A stretch of 64,000 nt of DNA from Pseudomonas resinovorans NBRC 106553 (GTDB lineage: Bacteria > Pseudomonadota > Gammaproteobacteria > Pseudomonadales > Pseudomonadaceae): assembly GCF_000412695.1 (NCBI RefSeq), contig NC_021499.1, positions 496,001 to 560,000 on the forward strand. Reading direction: 5' to 3'. The notes under the pieces are model-generated. The model saw nothing but the letters and a program-made list of their open reading frames with translations, did no database searches and was not told where the DNA came from. This document shows, one piece after another, positions 25,755 to 35,151 of the stretch. Every line of letters begins with the position of its first letter. The stretch's first letter is position 1. The position numbers and the translations under genes are program-made.

Positions 25755-25829
25755 AGAGCCCGCTCACGATCCTGCGAGCCTGCTCTTAACGCAGCAGCGC
25801 CGATGCACAGCTGATCGTGGGTGGGCTCT
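25755..25829. repeat. 75-nt inverted repeat abutting the modE-like stop codon
   Basis: Arms AGAGCCCGCTCACGATC and GATCGTGGGTGGGCTCT pair over 17 nt with a three-base mismatch. An inner CTGCG/CGCAG hairpin is present. The right arm ends at the first base of the modE-like stop codon, so it may act as a terminator or 3'-protective structure. Confidence 0.55.
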
Positions 25830-26593
25830 CAGAGGGCGGTGCCGAGAAGGACCTGGCTGGCGGCGAACTGCGCGCGAACCTGGTCGCCGGCCTTGAGGCC
25901 GAGCTGCGCCAGGCGTTCGGGCTCGACCAGGGCACAGAGGGTCTGGCCGCTGGCCAGGGCGATGCGGACCTCGCTGGGGCCGTCGTCGGCGTCGAGGACT
26001 TCCTCGATGCGGCCCTGCAACTGGTTCAGGGTCTCGTCGACCTCTGCCGAAGCGGCTTGCAGTTTCAGCCAGCCGGCCTTGATCAGCGCCACCACGTTGC
26101 GGCCCGGTGCCAGTTCGAGTTTCTCGGTGCTGTCGTGGGTGATCTGCGCCGCGAGGTGGAAGCCGCCGGCCAGCTCGATGCTCACCAGGTCGTTGCGACC
26201 CCTGGATTCGATGGCGAGTACGCGGCCGCTCAGCTGGTTGCGGGCGCTGGTGCGCAGCATCAGGCGGCCCAGCAGTTCCAGGTCCTGCTCGCTTTCGGCG
26301 CTTTCCAGCAGGCGCGCCTGCAGGCTTTCCAGGCGCTTGTAGAGGGCCAGCAGGCGCTCGCCCTCGGCGGTCAGCCGCGCGCCACCGCCGCCCTTGCCGC
26401 CCACCGAGCGCTCAACCAGGGGCCGTTCGGCGAGGTTGTTCAACTCGTCGATGGCGTCCCAGGCGGCCTTGTAGCTCAGGCCGGCGGCCTTGGCGGCACG
26501 GGTGATGGAGCCCTGCACGGCAACCTGCTCCAGCAGCGCCAGGCGCTGGGGGCGGCGGGTGAGTTGCTGGGTGAGGGCGCTGGTAAGGCTCAT
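25829..26593 (-). CDS. ModE-like molybdate-responsive transcriptional regulator
   Basis: A 254-aa ModE-type protein with an N-terminal winged helix (about 15-110: ALLEQVAVQGSITRAAKAAGLSYKAAWDAIDELNNLAERPLVERSVGGKGGGG) and a C-terminal pair of TOBE/Mop domains (about 115-250: LSGRVLAIESRGRNDLVSIELAGG and LQGRIEEVLDADDGPSEVRIALASGQ). It binds molybdate and controls molybdenum uptake or molybdoenzyme genes. No mod transport genes are nearby, so targets lie elsewhere. The leader shows only a weak ribosome site. Confidence 0.9.
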   Translation of the reverse strand: MSLTSALTQQLTRRPQRLALLEQVAVQGSITRAAKAAGLSYKAAWDAIDELNNLAERPLVERSVGGKGGGGARLTAEGERLLALYKRLESLQARLLESAESEQDLELLGRLMLRTSARNQLSGRVLAIESRGRNDLVSIELAGGFHLAAQITHDSTEKLELAPGRNVVALIKAGWLKLQAASAEVDETLNQLQGRIEEVLDADDGPSEVRIALASGQTLCALVEPERLAQLGLKAGDQVRAQFAASQVLLGTAL

Positions 26594-26656
26594 GGCGTTG
26601 GCGGGTCCGGGTATCTGGCGCGCAGGCTGCGCCCCTCCACGGGTTGCGTCAAGCCT

Positions 26657-27385
26657 TCAGCGGTCGCCGGGCCGCGGCGTGCGGGCCAGGCAATAGACGT
26701 CCACCCGTGCCGCGCCCGCGCGTTTCAACAGGCGGGCCAGCAGGTGTGCGGTGGTGCCGGTGGTGAGCACGTCGTCCACCAGCGCCAGGTGCAGGCCCGC
26801 CACCTGCGCCTGGCTGCCCAGGTCGAAGGCGTTGCGCAGGTTGCGCCGGCGCGCGGCGGCGTCCAGGTCCTGTTGCGACGGGCTGTCGGTGATGCGTCGG
26901 AGCCAGCTGTCCTGCACCGGGATACGCAGTTCGTCGCCGAGCCAGCGGGCGAGCATCTGCGCCTGGTTGAAGCCGCGGCGTCGCAGGCGTGGCGCCGCCA
27001 GCGGCACGGGCAGCAGACAGGCGGGGCGTGGCAGCCCTTCGTCGAAGGCATGGGCCAGGTGGCGGGCGAGCATTTCCCCCAGCAGCCGGCCAAGGGGCCA
27101 GCGGCCCTGGTGCTTGAAGCGGGTGACCAGGCTGTCCAGGGGGAAGGCGTAGCGCCAGGGAGCTTCGACGCGGTCGAAGGCCGGCGGCCGTTTCAGGCAG
27201 TCGCCGCAGGGCAGGCCCTGTGTCGGCAGGGGCAAGGCGCATTGGACGCACTGCCCGGTCAACCAGGGCAGGTCGGCTTCGCAACCGGTGCAGATCGCCA
27301 GCTCGCCGCCCGGGGCGCGACACAGCTGGCAGCTGGGGGTATGGCGAAGCCAGGCCGGTCGCAGCCGGGCAAGAAGTCTATGCAT
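26657..27385 (-). CDS. ComF-family phosphoribosyltransferase-like protein
   Basis: A 242-aa ComF/GntX-type protein. It has an N-terminal double zinc-ribbon region (CQLCRAPGGELAICTGCEADLPWL and CVQCALP...CGDCLKRPP) and a C-terminal type I phosphoribosyltransferase domain with the PRPP loop LVDDVLTTGTTAHLLARLL. ComF proteins take part in DNA uptake in competent bacteria and carbon-source use in others. AAGGAGGAG precedes the ATG. It lies 63 nt upstream of the modE-like gene on the same strand. Confidence 0.88.
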   Translation of the reverse strand: MHRLLARLRPAWLRHTPSCQLCRAPGGELAICTGCEADLPWLTGQCVQCALPLPTQGLPCGDCLKRPPAFDRVEAPWRYAFPLDSLVTRFKHQGRWPLGRLLGEMLARHLAHAFDEGLPRPACLLPVPLAAPRLRRRGFNQAQMLARWLGDELRIPVQDSWLRRITDSPSQQDLDAAARRRNLRNAFDLGSQAQVAGLHLALVDDVLTTGTTAHLLARLLKRAGAARVDVYCLARTPRPGDR

Positions 27386-27419
27386 GGTCTCCTCCTTGAG
27401 ACTGGGGCGAGCCCGTGGT

Positions 27420-27713
27420 TCAGGCGATCAGCCAGCTCATCACCACCAGGCCGAGAAAGGTCAGCACCAGGCCGCCGATGATCGATTTGCGGATGAAGGC
27501 GCGAATCCCGCTGTAGAGCAGGAGCAAGCCGATCACCAGGAAAATCAGGCTGAAGATCGACACATCCATGCCGATGGCCCGTGCCAGGCCATTGATGAAG
27601 TCGTCGATGGCCTGGCTGAAGCCGCCGAGGATGCCGGACAGCAGATCGACGACGAAACGGATGGCGGTGCCGATGATCCGGCCGAGCCACTCGAAAAATC
27701 CTTCGGTACGCAC
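27420..27713 (-). CDS. Small hypothetical membrane protein
   Basis: A 97-aa protein with an amphipathic N-terminal half (GTAIRFVVDLLSGILGGFSQAIDDFI) and two TM helices near residues 50-70 and 78-96 (SIFSLIFLVIGLLLLYSGIRAF and IIGGLVLTFLGLVVMSWLIA). The start is GTG 27713 with AGGAGCTCC upstream. It is 34 nt before comF on the same strand and may share its transcript. No family or function was recognised. Confidence 0.75.
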   Translation of the reverse strand: MRTEGFFEWLGRIIGTAIRFVVDLLSGILGGFSQAIDDFINGLARAIGMDVSIFSLIFLVIGLLLLYSGIRAFIRKSIIGGLVLTFLGLVVMSWLIA

Positions 27714-27881
27714 TGAGTGGAGCTCCTTGAGGGTTGGACGATCATTTTGAGTCTGCTGCGACGGCCGGGTTCAGCGGCGCGGGTGTCGGTTCTGGGCAAG
27801 GGTATAGCCCAGTCCGGCGCGGCCCGTCACCAGAATGGGGCGAGATTGGGTGTATCCATGCGTTGATCAGTAAGTGAACAG

Positions 27882-27913
27882 TTGTCGACTTGTGTCGAGA
27901 TCCTGGTTGACAG
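27882..27913. promoter_or_regulatory. Candidate BirA operator upstream of bioB
   Basis: TTGTCGACT-N14-GGTTGACAG matches the gammaproteobacterial BirA box TTGTAAACC-N14/15-GGTTTACAA at 6 of 9 and 7 of 9 positions, with the same spacing and symmetry. It overlaps the -35 element of the bioB promoter, the position expected for biotin-dependent repression. Confidence 0.55.
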
Positions 27914-27934
27914 CGTCACAACGCAAATTATGAT
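27907..27934 (+). promoter_or_regulatory. Sigma70-type promoter of bioB
   Basis: TTGACA (27907-27912), 16-nt spacer, TATGAT (27929-27934). Transcription would begin near 27941, about 70 nt before the bioB start. This is the best sigma70 match noticed in the window. Confidence 0.7.
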
Positions 27935-28012
27935 GCCCTAAGCCTGAATTCCCTGACTTCGCGTCCGGGTATCCCCGACAAGAGGCGCCCTGAAGCGTCG
28001 AAGGAAACCTCC

Positions 28013-29071
28013 ATGAGTGCAACCGCATCCATCGCTACCCGTCACGACTGGTCCCTCGCCGAGGTGAAGGCACTGTTCGAGCAGCCGTTCAACGACCTGC
28101 TGTTCCAGGCCCAGACCGTTCATCGCGCGCACTTCGACCCGAACCGGGTACAGGTTTCCACCCTGCTGTCGATCAAGACCGGCGCCTGCCCGGAAGACTG
28201 CAAGTACTGCCCGCAGTCCGGCCACTACAACACCGGCCTGGACAAGGAAAAGCTGATGGAAGTGCAGAAGGTCCTGGAGGCCGCTGCCGACGCCAAGGCC
28301 ATCGGCTCCACCCGCTTCTGCATGGGCGCCGCCTGGAAGCACCCGTCCGCCAAGGACATGCCCTACGTGCTGGAAATGGTGAAGGGCGTGAAGAAGCTCG
28401 GCCTGGAAACCTGCATGACCCTGGGCCGCCTGGACCAGGATCAGACCAAGGCCCTGGCTGACGCAGGCCTGGACTACTACAACCACAACCTGGACACCTC
28501 GCCGGAGTTCTACGGCAACATCATCACCACCCGCACCTATGGCGAGCGTCTGCAGACCCTGGCCTACGTGCGCGAGGCGGGGATGAAGATCTGCTCCGGC
28601 GGCATTCTCGGCATGGGTGAGTCGGTGGCCGACCGCGCCGGCCTGCTGATCCAGCTGGCCAACCTGCCGGAGCATCCGGAATCGGTGCCGATCAACATGC
28701 TGGTTAAGGTCAAGGGCACCCCCCTGGCCGAGGAGAAGGATGTCGATCCCTTCGACTTCATCCGCACCCTGGCGGTCGCCCGGATCATGATGCCCAAGTC
28801 CCACGTGCGCCTGTCCGCCGGCCGCGAGCAGATGAACGAGCAGATGCAGGCCCTGGCCTTCATGGCCGGCGCCAACTCGATCTTCTACGGCGAGAAGCTG
28901 CTGACCACCAAGAACCCCCAGGCGGACAAGGACATGCAGCTGTTCGCCCGCCTCGGCATCAAGCCGGAAGAGCGCGAAGAGCACGCCGACGAAGTGCACC
29001 AGGCCGCCATCGAGCAGGCCCTGGTGGAGCAGCGCGACTCCCAGCTGTTCTACGACGCCGCATCCGCCTGA
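28013..29071 (+). CDS. bioB: Biotin synthase
   Basis: A 352-aa radical SAM enzyme that inserts sulfur into dethiobiotin, the last step of biotin synthesis. The SAM [4Fe-4S] cluster cysteines are C59, C63 and C66 in [14 protein letters not shown]. Other family stretches are [26 protein letters not shown] and the [2Fe-2S]-site region SAGREQMN. It leads the operon bioB-F-H-C-D behind a sigma70-type promoter and candidate BirA box. The 109-nt gap to bioF holds a stable hairpin. Confidence 0.97.
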   Translation: MSATASIATRHDWSLAEVKALFEQPFNDLLFQAQTVHRAHFDPNRVQVSTLLSIKTGACPEDCKYCPQSGHYNTGLDKEKLMEVQKVLEAAADAKAIGSTRFCMGAAWKHPSAKDMPYVLEMVKGVKKLGLETCMTLGRLDQDQTKALADAGLDYYNHNLDTSPEFYGNIITTRTYGERLQTLAYVREAGMKICSGGILGMGESVADRAGLLIQLANLPEHPESVPINMLVKVKGTPLAEEKDVDPFDFIRTLAVARIMMPKSHVRLSAGREQMNEQMQALAFMAGANSIFYGEKLLTTKNPQADKDMQLFARLGIKPEEREEHADEVHQAAIEQALVEQRDSQLFYDAASA

Positions 29072-29080
29072 CGGGCCCCC

Positions 29081-29106
29081 GGGTGGGTGGCGCGCGCCAT
29101 CCACCC
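29081..29106 (+). other. Stable hairpin in the bioB-bioF gap
   Basis: GGGTGGGTGGC-GCGC-GCCATCCACCC, an 11-bp stem with one G-U pair, 10 nt after the bioB stop. There is no T-run, so it may be an RNA-processing or stability structure that changes bioB to bioF output rather than a terminator. Confidence 0.5.
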
Positions 29107-29180
29107 CATGCGGACCCTGACCTCTTCGCAGGCTGGATGGCCCCTCGCGGTCATCCGGCCGCTACCGGTGATCCATTCCG

Positions 29181-30362
29181 ATGTCCTTCGATCTCGCCTC
29201 GCGCCTCAAAGCCCGCCATGGGGACAACCTCTATCGCCAGCGCCCGCTGCTCGAGAGCCCCCAGGGCCCCGAGGTGGTGGTGGATGGCCGGCCCATGCTG
29301 GCCTTCTGTTCCAACGACTACCTGGGCCTGGCCGCCCACCCCGAGGTGAAGGCCGCCCTGCAACGCGGCGTCGACCGCTGGGGTGCCGGTGGCGGCGCCT
29401 CGCACCTGGTGATCGGCCACAGCGGCCCCCATCACGACCTGGAACTGGCCCTGGCGGAGTTCACCGGCAGGCCGCGCGCGCTGCTGTTCTCCACCGGCTA
29501 CATGGCCAACCTGGGGGCGGTGACCGCGCTGCTGGGCAAGGGCGATAGCGTGCTGGAAGATCGCCTCAACCACGCCTCCTTGCTGGACGCCGGGCTGCTC
29601 TCCGGGGCGCGTTTCTCGCGTTACCTGCACAACGATGTCGCCAGCCTGGAAAGCCGCCTGGCAAAAGCCGAAGGCAACACCCTGGTGGTCACCGACGGCG
29701 TGTTCAGCATGGATGGCGACCTGGCCGATCTGCCTGCCCTCTGCGCGGCGGCGAAGGCTCGCGGCGCCTGGGTGATGGTGGACGACGCCCACGGATTCGG
29801 CCCCCTGGGTGCCACCGGTGGCGGGATAGTCGAGCATTTCGGCCTGGGTCTTGCGGATGTGCCGGTACTGGTCGGCACCCTGGGCAAGGCCTTTGGCACC
29901 GCTGGTGCCTTCGTCGCCGGTAGCGAGGAGCTGATCGAGACGCTGATCCAGTTCGCCCGTCCCTACATCTACACCACCAGCCAGCCGCCGGCCGTGGCCT
30001 GCGCCACCTTGAAGAGCCTGGAGCTGCTGCAGCGCGAAACCTGGCGCCGTGAGCACCTGGACCGGCTGATCAGCCGCTTCCGCCAAGGCGCCGCGGAAAT
30101 CGGCCTGACCCTGATGGACAGTCCGACGCCTATCCAGCCAATCCTCATCGGCGACAGCGCCCGCGCCATGAAGCTGTCGGCGCTGCTGCGCGAGCGCGGC
30201 ATCCTGGTCGGCGCCATCCGTCCGCCGACCGTTCCGGCCGGTAGCGCACGACTGCGCGTCACTTTCTCCGCCGCCCACAGCGAAGAACAGCTTGAATCCT
30301 TGCTCAGTGCCCTGGCCGAATGCTGGGCAACCCTGGCGAAGGAGGATGCCCCCCATGCGTGA
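29181..30362 (+). CDS. bioF: 8-amino-7-oxononanoate synthase
   Basis: A 393-aa PLP-dependent alpha-oxoamine synthase that condenses pimeloyl-ACP with L-alanine to give KAPA. The PLP lysine is K236 in [14 protein letters not shown]. The cofactor-binding [10 protein letters not shown] and substrate motif FCSNDYLGL are present. Its last 8 nt overlap the start of bioH. Part of the bioBFHCD operon. Confidence 0.96.
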   Translation: MSFDLASRLKARHGDNLYRQRPLLESPQGPEVVVDGRPMLAFCSNDYLGLAAHPEVKAALQRGVDRWGAGGGASHLVIGHSGPHHDLELALAEFTGRPRALLFSTGYMANLGAVTALLGKGDSVLEDRLNHASLLDAGLLSGARFSRYLHNDVASLESRLAKAEGNTLVVTDGVFSMDGDLADLPALCAAAKARGAWVMVDDAHGFGPLGATGGGIVEHFGLGLADVPVLVGTLGKAFGTAGAFVAGSEELIETLIQFARPYIYTTSQPPAVACATLKSLELLQRETWRREHLDRLISRFRQGAAEIGLTLMDSPTPIQPILIGDSARAMKLSALLRERGILVGAIRPPTVPAGSARLRVTFSAAHSEEQLESLLSALAECWATLAKEDAPHA

Positions 30363-31080
30363 GCGCCTGATTCTGTTGCCCGGCTGGGCGATTGGCCCGG
30401 CCGCCCTCGAACCCCTGCGCGACGCCCTGCTGGAGCGCGCGCCGCACCTGACGGTGGAGATCGAACCGCTGCCGGCCCTGGAGCAGTCCGGTGCCTGGCT
30501 CGATGAGCTGGACGCGCGCCTGCCCAGGGACAGCTGGCTGGCCGGCTGGTCCCTGGGCGGTATGCTCGCCGCGCAACTGGCGGCGCGCCGTGGCGACGCC
30601 TGCCGTGGCCTGATCGGCCTGTGCAGCAACATGAATTTCCGCGATCGCGACGACTGGCCCCACGCCATGCCTCGGGAAGTCTTCAGCACCTTCCATGAGG
30701 CTTGCCGCCTCGACCCGGCGCAGACCCTCAAACGCTTCACCCTGCTGGTGGCCCAGGGCGCGCGCGATGCCCGCACCCTGGCGCGGCAGCTGCAGGTCAC
30801 CCAACTGGCCTCCACGCCCAAGGTACTGGACGCCGGCTTGCGCCTGCTGGACGTGCTGGACATCCGCGCCGCGGTCCAGGGCTATGCCGGCCCGCAGCTG
30901 TACCTCTTCGGCGGGCGCGATGCACTGGTGCCCGCCGGCGCCGCCGAGGCCCTGCTGGAGTGGCTGCCGGACGTCGAGGTGCAAGTGTTCGATGAGGCCA
31001 GCCACGGCCTGCCCCTGGAACGACCGGACGAAGTCGCGGCGAGCATCCTCGGTTTCATGCGCGAGGGTGACGATGTCTGA
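30355..31080 (+). CDS. bioH: Pimeloyl-ACP methyl ester esterase
   Basis: A 241-aa alpha/beta hydrolase that removes the methyl group from pimeloyl-ACP methyl ester, ending the BioC-BioH pathway for the pimelate moiety. The catalytic triad is S66 (GWSLGG), D189 (GGRDALVP) and H217 (ASHGLPLE). ATG 30355 overlaps the bioF stop by 8 nt, and its own end overlaps bioC by 8 nt, so the genes are translationally coupled. Longer upstream starts lie inside bioF and were rejected. Confidence 0.94.
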   Translation: MRERLILLPGWAIGPAALEPLRDALLERAPHLTVEIEPLPALEQSGAWLDELDARLPRDSWLAGWSLGGMLAAQLAARRGDACRGLIGLCSNMNFRDRDDWPHAMPREVFSTFHEACRLDPAQTLKRFTLLVAQGARDARTLARQLQVTQLASTPKVLDAGLRLLDVLDIRAAVQGYAGPQLYLFGGRDALVPAGAAEALLEWLPDVEVQVFDEASHGLPLERPDEVAASILGFMREGDDV

Positions 31081-31882
31081 TTCGCCCAGCGCCGCCGACG
31101 GCCACTTGCCGGACAAGCGCCAAGTGGCGGCGTCCTTTTCCCGTGCAGCCAACAGCTACGACAGCGTCGCCGCACTGCAGCGGGCCGTGGGCCACGAACT
31201 GTTGCGACGCCTGCCCCAGGGCTTCGCGCCGGAGCGCTGGCTCGACCTGGGTTGTGGCACCGGGTACTTTTCCCGTGCCCTGGCCGAGCGCTTCCCTGGC
31301 AGCGACGGCCTGGCCCTGGACATCGCCGAAGGCATGTTGCGCCATGCCCGCCCCCAGGGCGGCGCGCGCCGCTTCGTGGCCGGGGATGCCGAGCACATGC
31401 CCCTGGCCGGCGGCACCCAGCAACTGATCTTCTCCAGCCTCGCCGTGCAGTGGTGCGCCGACTTCGCCGCCGTGCTCGCCGAGGCTCGTCGGGTACTGCA
31501 GCCAGGTGGCGTGTTCGCCTTCAGCAGCCTGTGCGTCGGGACCCTGCAGGAGTTGCGCGACAGCTGGCAGGCGGTGGACGGCTTCGTCCACGTCAACCGT
31601 TTCCGCCGCCTGGAGGACTACCAGGACCTCTGCGCGGCCAGCGGCTTCCTGCCGCTGGACCTGGGCAGCGAGCCCCAGGTGCTGCACTACGCCGACCTGC
31701 GCACCCTGACCCACGAACTCAAGGCCCTTGGCGCCCACAACCTCAACCCCGGCCGCCCCGGCGGACTCACCGGGCGGGCACGCATCCGCGCCCTGGCCGA
31801 GGCCTATGAAGGTTTCCGCCAGCCCACGGGCCTGCCGGCCACCTACCAGGTGGTCTACGGCGTATTGAAAAAGGAAGACTGA
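31073..31882 (+). CDS. bioC: Malonyl-ACP O-methyltransferase
   Basis: A 269-aa SAM-dependent methyltransferase that methylates malonyl-ACP, disguising it so that fatty acid synthase can build the pimelate chain. Motif I is [15 protein letters not shown], and the post-motif region ends [13 protein letters not shown]. The N-terminal [26 protein letters not shown] is characteristic of BioC. ATG 31073 overlaps bioH by 8 nt; the gap to bioD is only 1 nt. Confidence 0.95.
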   Translation: MSDSPSAADGHLPDKRQVAASFSRAANSYDSVAALQRAVGHELLRRLPQGFAPERWLDLGCGTGYFSRALAERFPGSDGLALDIAEGMLRHARPQGGARRFVAGDAEHMPLAGGTQQLIFSSLAVQWCADFAAVLAEARRVLQPGGVFAFSSLCVGTLQELRDSWQAVDGFVHVNRFRRLEDYQDLCAASGFLPLDLGSEPQVLHYADLRTLTHELKALGAHNLNPGRPGGLTGRARIRALAEAYEGFRQPTGLPATYQVVYGVLKKED

Positions 31883-31883
31883 C

Positions 31884-32579
31884 ATGGCAGCGGCCTACTT
31901 CGTCACCGGCACCGACACCGAGATCGGCAAGACCACCATCGCCGCCGGCCTGCTGTATGCCGCGCGGGCGCGCGGGCTGTCCACCGCCGCCGCCAAGCCG
32001 GTGGCCTCGGGCTGCGAAGACAGCGCCGACGGCCTGCGCAATGGCGATGCCCTGGCGCTGCTGGGCGAATGCTCGCTGCCCCTGAGCTATGAACAGGTCA
32101 ACCCGCTGGCCTTCGCCCCGGCCATCGCGCCGCACCTCGCCGCCCGTGAAGCGGGCGTGACGCTGGATGTGGCAGCCCTGGCCGAACCGGTGCGGCGCAT
32201 CCTGGCCATGGGCGCCGACTTCAGCCTGGTGGAAGGTGCCGGTGGCTGGCGCGTCCCCCTGGCTGGCACCGCCAGCCTGTCCGACCTGCCCATCGCCTTG
32301 GGCCTGCCGGTGATCCTGGTGGTGGGCGTGCGCCTGGGCTGCATCAACCATGCACTACTGACGGCCGAGGCCATCCAGCGCGACGGCCTGGTCCTCGCCG
32401 GCTGGGTGGCCAACGTGGTGGACCCGGCCACCTCCCGCCTGGAGGAAAACCTCGCCACCCTGAGCGAACGGCTGCCGGCCCCTTGCCTGGGCCGCGTGCC
32501 GCGCCTGGCCGAGGCGACCCCGGCGGCGGTGGCCGACTACCTCGATCTCGCACCGCTGGGGCCGTTCGCCCCGCGCTGA
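31884..32579 (+). CDS. bioD: Dethiobiotin synthetase
   Basis: A 231-aa ATP-dependent enzyme that closes the ureido ring of dethiobiotin from DAPA and CO2. The P-loop is G9-T-D-T-E-I-G-K16-T-T; KPVASGCE and VEGAGGWRVPL carry further active-site residues. It is the last biotin gene of the operon. No terminator follows it directly; the next one comes after the 81-aa gene. Confidence 0.95.
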   Translation: MAAAYFVTGTDTEIGKTTIAAGLLYAARARGLSTAAAKPVASGCEDSADGLRNGDALALLGECSLPLSYEQVNPLAFAPAIAPHLAAREAGVTLDVAALAEPVRRILAMGADFSLVEGAGGWRVPLAGTASLSDLPIALGLPVILVVGVRLGCINHALLTAEAIQRDGLVLAGWVANVVDPATSRLEENLATLSERLPAPCLGRVPRLAEATPAAVADYLDLAPLGPFAPR

Positions 32580-32642
32580 TTGCGTTGTGCCGGTGCGCCT
32601 GCTTCAATGCCGGGCATCGTCAATCGAGCTTTGGTAATCGCC

Positions 32643-32888
32643 ATGGAAATCCAGGGAAGCGGCTTCAGCGCCGGTCTCGGCGCCATCCAGTCCGGCCAGC
32701 GCATGATCCAGAAGGCCGCCGGCGAAATAGCCAGCAACACGGTCGCCGGCACCGAAGGGCAGCAGCCCGCGGACCTCACGTCCATCCTGCTGGCCCTCCA
32801 GGCCGGCAAGATCCAGGCCGAGGCCGGCAGCCAGGTGGCCAAGGCCACCGACCAGATGATCGGCAGTCTCATCGACACCTTCGCCTGA
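32643..32888 (+). CDS. Small 81-aa protein with a flagellar rod/hook-like N-terminus
   Basis: An 81-aa protein whose opening (GFSAGLGAIQSGQRMIQKAAGEIASNTV) resembles the N-terminal helix of flagellar rod and hook proteins (GL-x-A-x-Q...A-x-x-I-A-x-x-x-T). It lacks the rest of any flagellar domain. The remainder is an Ala/Gln-rich helix (LLALQAGKIQAEAGSQVAKATDQMIGSLIDTFA). ATG 32643 is preferred over earlier codons. It lies 63 nt after bioD and shares the operon terminator. Function unknown; the resemblance may be only helical composition. Confidence 0.7.
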   Translation: MEIQGSGFSAGLGAIQSGQRMIQKAAGEIASNTVAGTEGQQPADLTSILLALQAGKIQAEAGSQVAKATDQMIGSLIDTFA

Positions 32889-32892
32889 CCCC

Positions 32893-32917
32893 AAGGGCCG
32901 CCTAGCGCGGCCCTTTT
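32893..32917 (+). terminator. Terminator of the biotin operon
   Basis: AAGGGCCGC-CTAGC-GCGGCCCTTTT, a GC-rich stem with a short T-run, 5 nt after the 81-aa ORF. Confidence 0.8.
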
Positions 32918-33064
32918 GCTTTCTCCCTTCCCCGCATCGCCCCACGTCCGTTCGTCGTTTCTTGATCTTTACTGTCAGTAGGCAGGGCGCCGTGCCGCCT
33001 GCCAGGGACGTGACCGGTCAGTCGGGCGACGCGCTTGACAGGGCATTGGCGTAAACGTATGTTT

Positions 33065-33078
33065 CAAACGCCTGTTTG
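33065..33078. promoter_or_regulatory. PsrA-type operator upstream of the first fadE
   Basis: CAAAC-GCCT-GTTTG fits the published Pseudomonas PsrA motif (C/G)AAAC-N2-4-GTTT(G/C) exactly. It lies 90 nt before the acyl-CoA dehydrogenase start. PsrA represses beta-oxidation genes and is released by long-chain fatty acids. Confidence 0.6.
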
Positions 33079-33167
33079 ATTGCCCTCGGCAATCACTAAC
33101 CAGAATGCCCCAAGCGACCGGCGCCCCGGTCAGCTGAACTAGGAACCTACCGCAGAGGTTTACCGCG

Positions 33168-34973
33168 ATGCCCGATTACAAGGCCCCCTTGCGTGATATT
33201 CGCTTCGTTCGTGACGAGCTGCTCGGCTACGACGCGCACTATCAGAGCCTGCCTGGCTGCCAGGACGCCACCCCGGACATGGTTGACGCCATCCTCGAGG
33301 AAGGCGCCAAGTTCTGTGAGCAAGTCATCGCTCCGCTGAACCGTGTGGGTGACATCGAAGGCTGCACCTGGAGCGAGTCCGGCGTTAAGACCCCGACCGG
33401 CTTCAAGGAAGCCTACAAGCAGTTCGTCGAAGGCGGCTGGCCGAGCCTGGCCCATGACGTCGAGCACGGCGGCCAAGGCCTGCCGGAGTCCCTGGGCCTG
33501 GCCATCAGCGAGATGGTCGGTTCGGCCAACTGGTCCTGGGGCATGTACCCCGGCCTGTCCCACGGCGCGATGAACACCCTGTCCGCCCACGGCACCGACG
33601 AGCAGAAGCACACCTACCTGACCAAGCTGGTATCCGGCGAGTGGACCGGCACCATGTGCCTGACCGAGCCGCACTGCGGTACCGACCTGGGCATGCTGCG
33701 CACCAAGGCCGAGCCCCAGGCCGATGGTTCCTACAAAGTCTCCGGCACCAAGATCTTCATCTCCGCCGGTGAACACGACATGGCCGACAACATCGTCCAT
33801 ATCGTCCTGGCCCGCCTGCCCGACGCACCGGCCGGCACCAAGGGTATTTCCCTGTTCATCGTGCCGAAGTTCATGCCCACCGCCGAAGGCGCCGTAGGCG
33901 AGCGAAACGCGGTTACCTGCGGCTCCATCGAGCACAAGATGGGTATCCACGGCAACGCCACCTGCGTGATGAACTTCGACGGCGCCACCGGCTTCCTGAT
34001 CGGCCCGGCGAACAAAGGCCTGAACTGCATGTTCACCTTCATGAACACCGCTCGCCTGGGTACCGCGCTGCAAGGCCTGGCCCACGCCGAGATCGGTTTC
34101 CAGGGTGGCATCAAGTACGCCCGCGACCGTCTGCAGATGCGTTCCCTGACCGGCCCGAAAGCGCCGGACAAGGCGGCCGACCCGATCATCGTCCACCCGG
34201 ACGTGCGTCGCATGCTGCTGACCATGAAGGCCTTCGCCGAAGGCAACCGCGCCATGGTCTACTTCACCGCCAAGCAGGTGGACATCGTCCAGCACAGCCA
34301 GGACGAAGAGCAGAAGAAAGCCGCTGACGGCCTGCTGGCCTTCCTGACCCCCATCGCCAAGGCCTTCATGACCGAGGTGGGCTTCGAGTCCGCTTCCCAC
34401 GGCATGCAGATCTACGGTGGCCACGGCTTCATCAGCGAGTGGGGCATGGAGCAGAACCTGCGCGACTGCCGCATCTCCATGATGTACGAAGGCACCACCG
34501 GCGTTCAGGCCCTCGACCTGCTGGGCCGCAAGATCCTGATGACCCAAGGCGAAGCGCTCAAGGGCTTCACCAAGATCGTGCACAAGTTCTGCCAGGCCAA
34601 CGAAGGCAACGAAGCCGTCAAGGAATTCGTCGAGCCCCTGGCCAAGCTGAACAAGGAGTGGGGCGAACTGACCATGAAGGTCGGCATGGCTGCCATGAAG
34701 GACCGCGAGGAAGTGGGCGCCGCTTCGGTGGACTACCTGATGTACTCCGGCTACGCCTGCCTGGCCTACTTCTGGGCCGACATGGCTCGCCTGGCCGCCG
34801 AGAAGCTGGCTGCCGGCGACGGCGACGCCGCCTTCTACAAGGCCAAGCTGCAGACCGCGCGCTTCTACTTCAAGCGCATCCTGCCGCGTACCCGTACCCA
34901 TGTCGAAACCATGCTGTCCGGCGCAAGCAACCTGATGGACATGGCTGAGGAAGACTTCGACCTGGGCTACTAA
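33168..34973 (+). CDS. Acyl-CoA dehydrogenase (long-chain FadE type)
   Basis: A 601-aa FAD-dependent acyl-CoA dehydrogenase of the large Pseudomonas type (N-terminal, middle and C-terminal ACAD domains plus an extra C-terminal domain from about 470). The FAD/substrate loop is [20 protein letters not shown]. The likely catalytic base is E441 in [13 protein letters not shown]. By position it corresponds to PAO1 PA0506 (FadE1, long-chain), as I recall. It catalyses the first step of beta-oxidation. A PsrA box precedes it, so fatty acids likely induce it. A strong terminator follows. Confidence 0.92.
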   Translation: MPDYKAPLRDIRFVRDELLGYDAHYQSLPGCQDATPDMVDAILEEGAKFCEQVIAPLNRVGDIEGCTWSESGVKTPTGFKEAYKQFVEGGWPSLAHDVEHGGQGLPESLGLAISEMVGSANWSWGMYPGLSHGAMNTLSAHGTDEQKHTYLTKLVSGEWTGTMCLTEPHCGTDLGMLRTKAEPQADGSYKVSGTKIFISAGEHDMADNIVHIVLARLPDAPAGTKGISLFIVPKFMPTAEGAVGERNAVTCGSIEHKMGIHGNATCVMNFDGATGFLIGPANKGLNCMFTFMNTARLGTALQGLAHAEIGFQGGIKYARDRLQMRSLTGPKAPDKAADPIIVHPDVRRMLLTMKAFAEGNRAMVYFTAKQVDIVQHSQDEEQKKAADGLLAFLTPIAKAFMTEVGFESASHGMQIYGGHGFISEWGMEQNLRDCRISMMYEGTTGVQALDLLGRKILMTQGEALKGFTKIVHKFCQANEGNEAVKEFVEPLAKLNKEWGELTMKVGMAAMKDREEVGAASVDYLMYSGYACLAYFWADMARLAAEKLAAGDGDAAFYKAKLQTARFYFKRILPRTRTHVETMLSGASNLMDMAEEDFDLGY

Positions 34974-35002
34974 GAACAGGCTCTACGGTCTAGCGCGACA
35001 CA

Positions 35003-35031
35003 GGAAAAGCCCGCCATTCGGCGGGCTTTCT
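35003..35031 (+). terminator. Terminator after the first acyl-CoA dehydrogenase
   Basis: GAAAAGCCCGCC-ATTC-GGCGGGCTTTC, 29 nt after the stop codon. The T-run is short (TTTCTCGTTT). Confidence 0.8.
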
Positions 35032-35151
35032 CGTTTATTGGGCTGCTTGTGCGGGACTTCGCAGCCACGGCCCGTGCTTGTGTCGCCGGGCTGTGCAATC
35101 ATATCGCCATCTCGATATTTCCCCGTCTTTCGAAATCCAGGATCAGAACCC

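Noticed and set aside
33147..34901. 584-codon minus-strand open frame
   Set aside because: Antisense shadow of the first acyl-CoA dehydrogenase.
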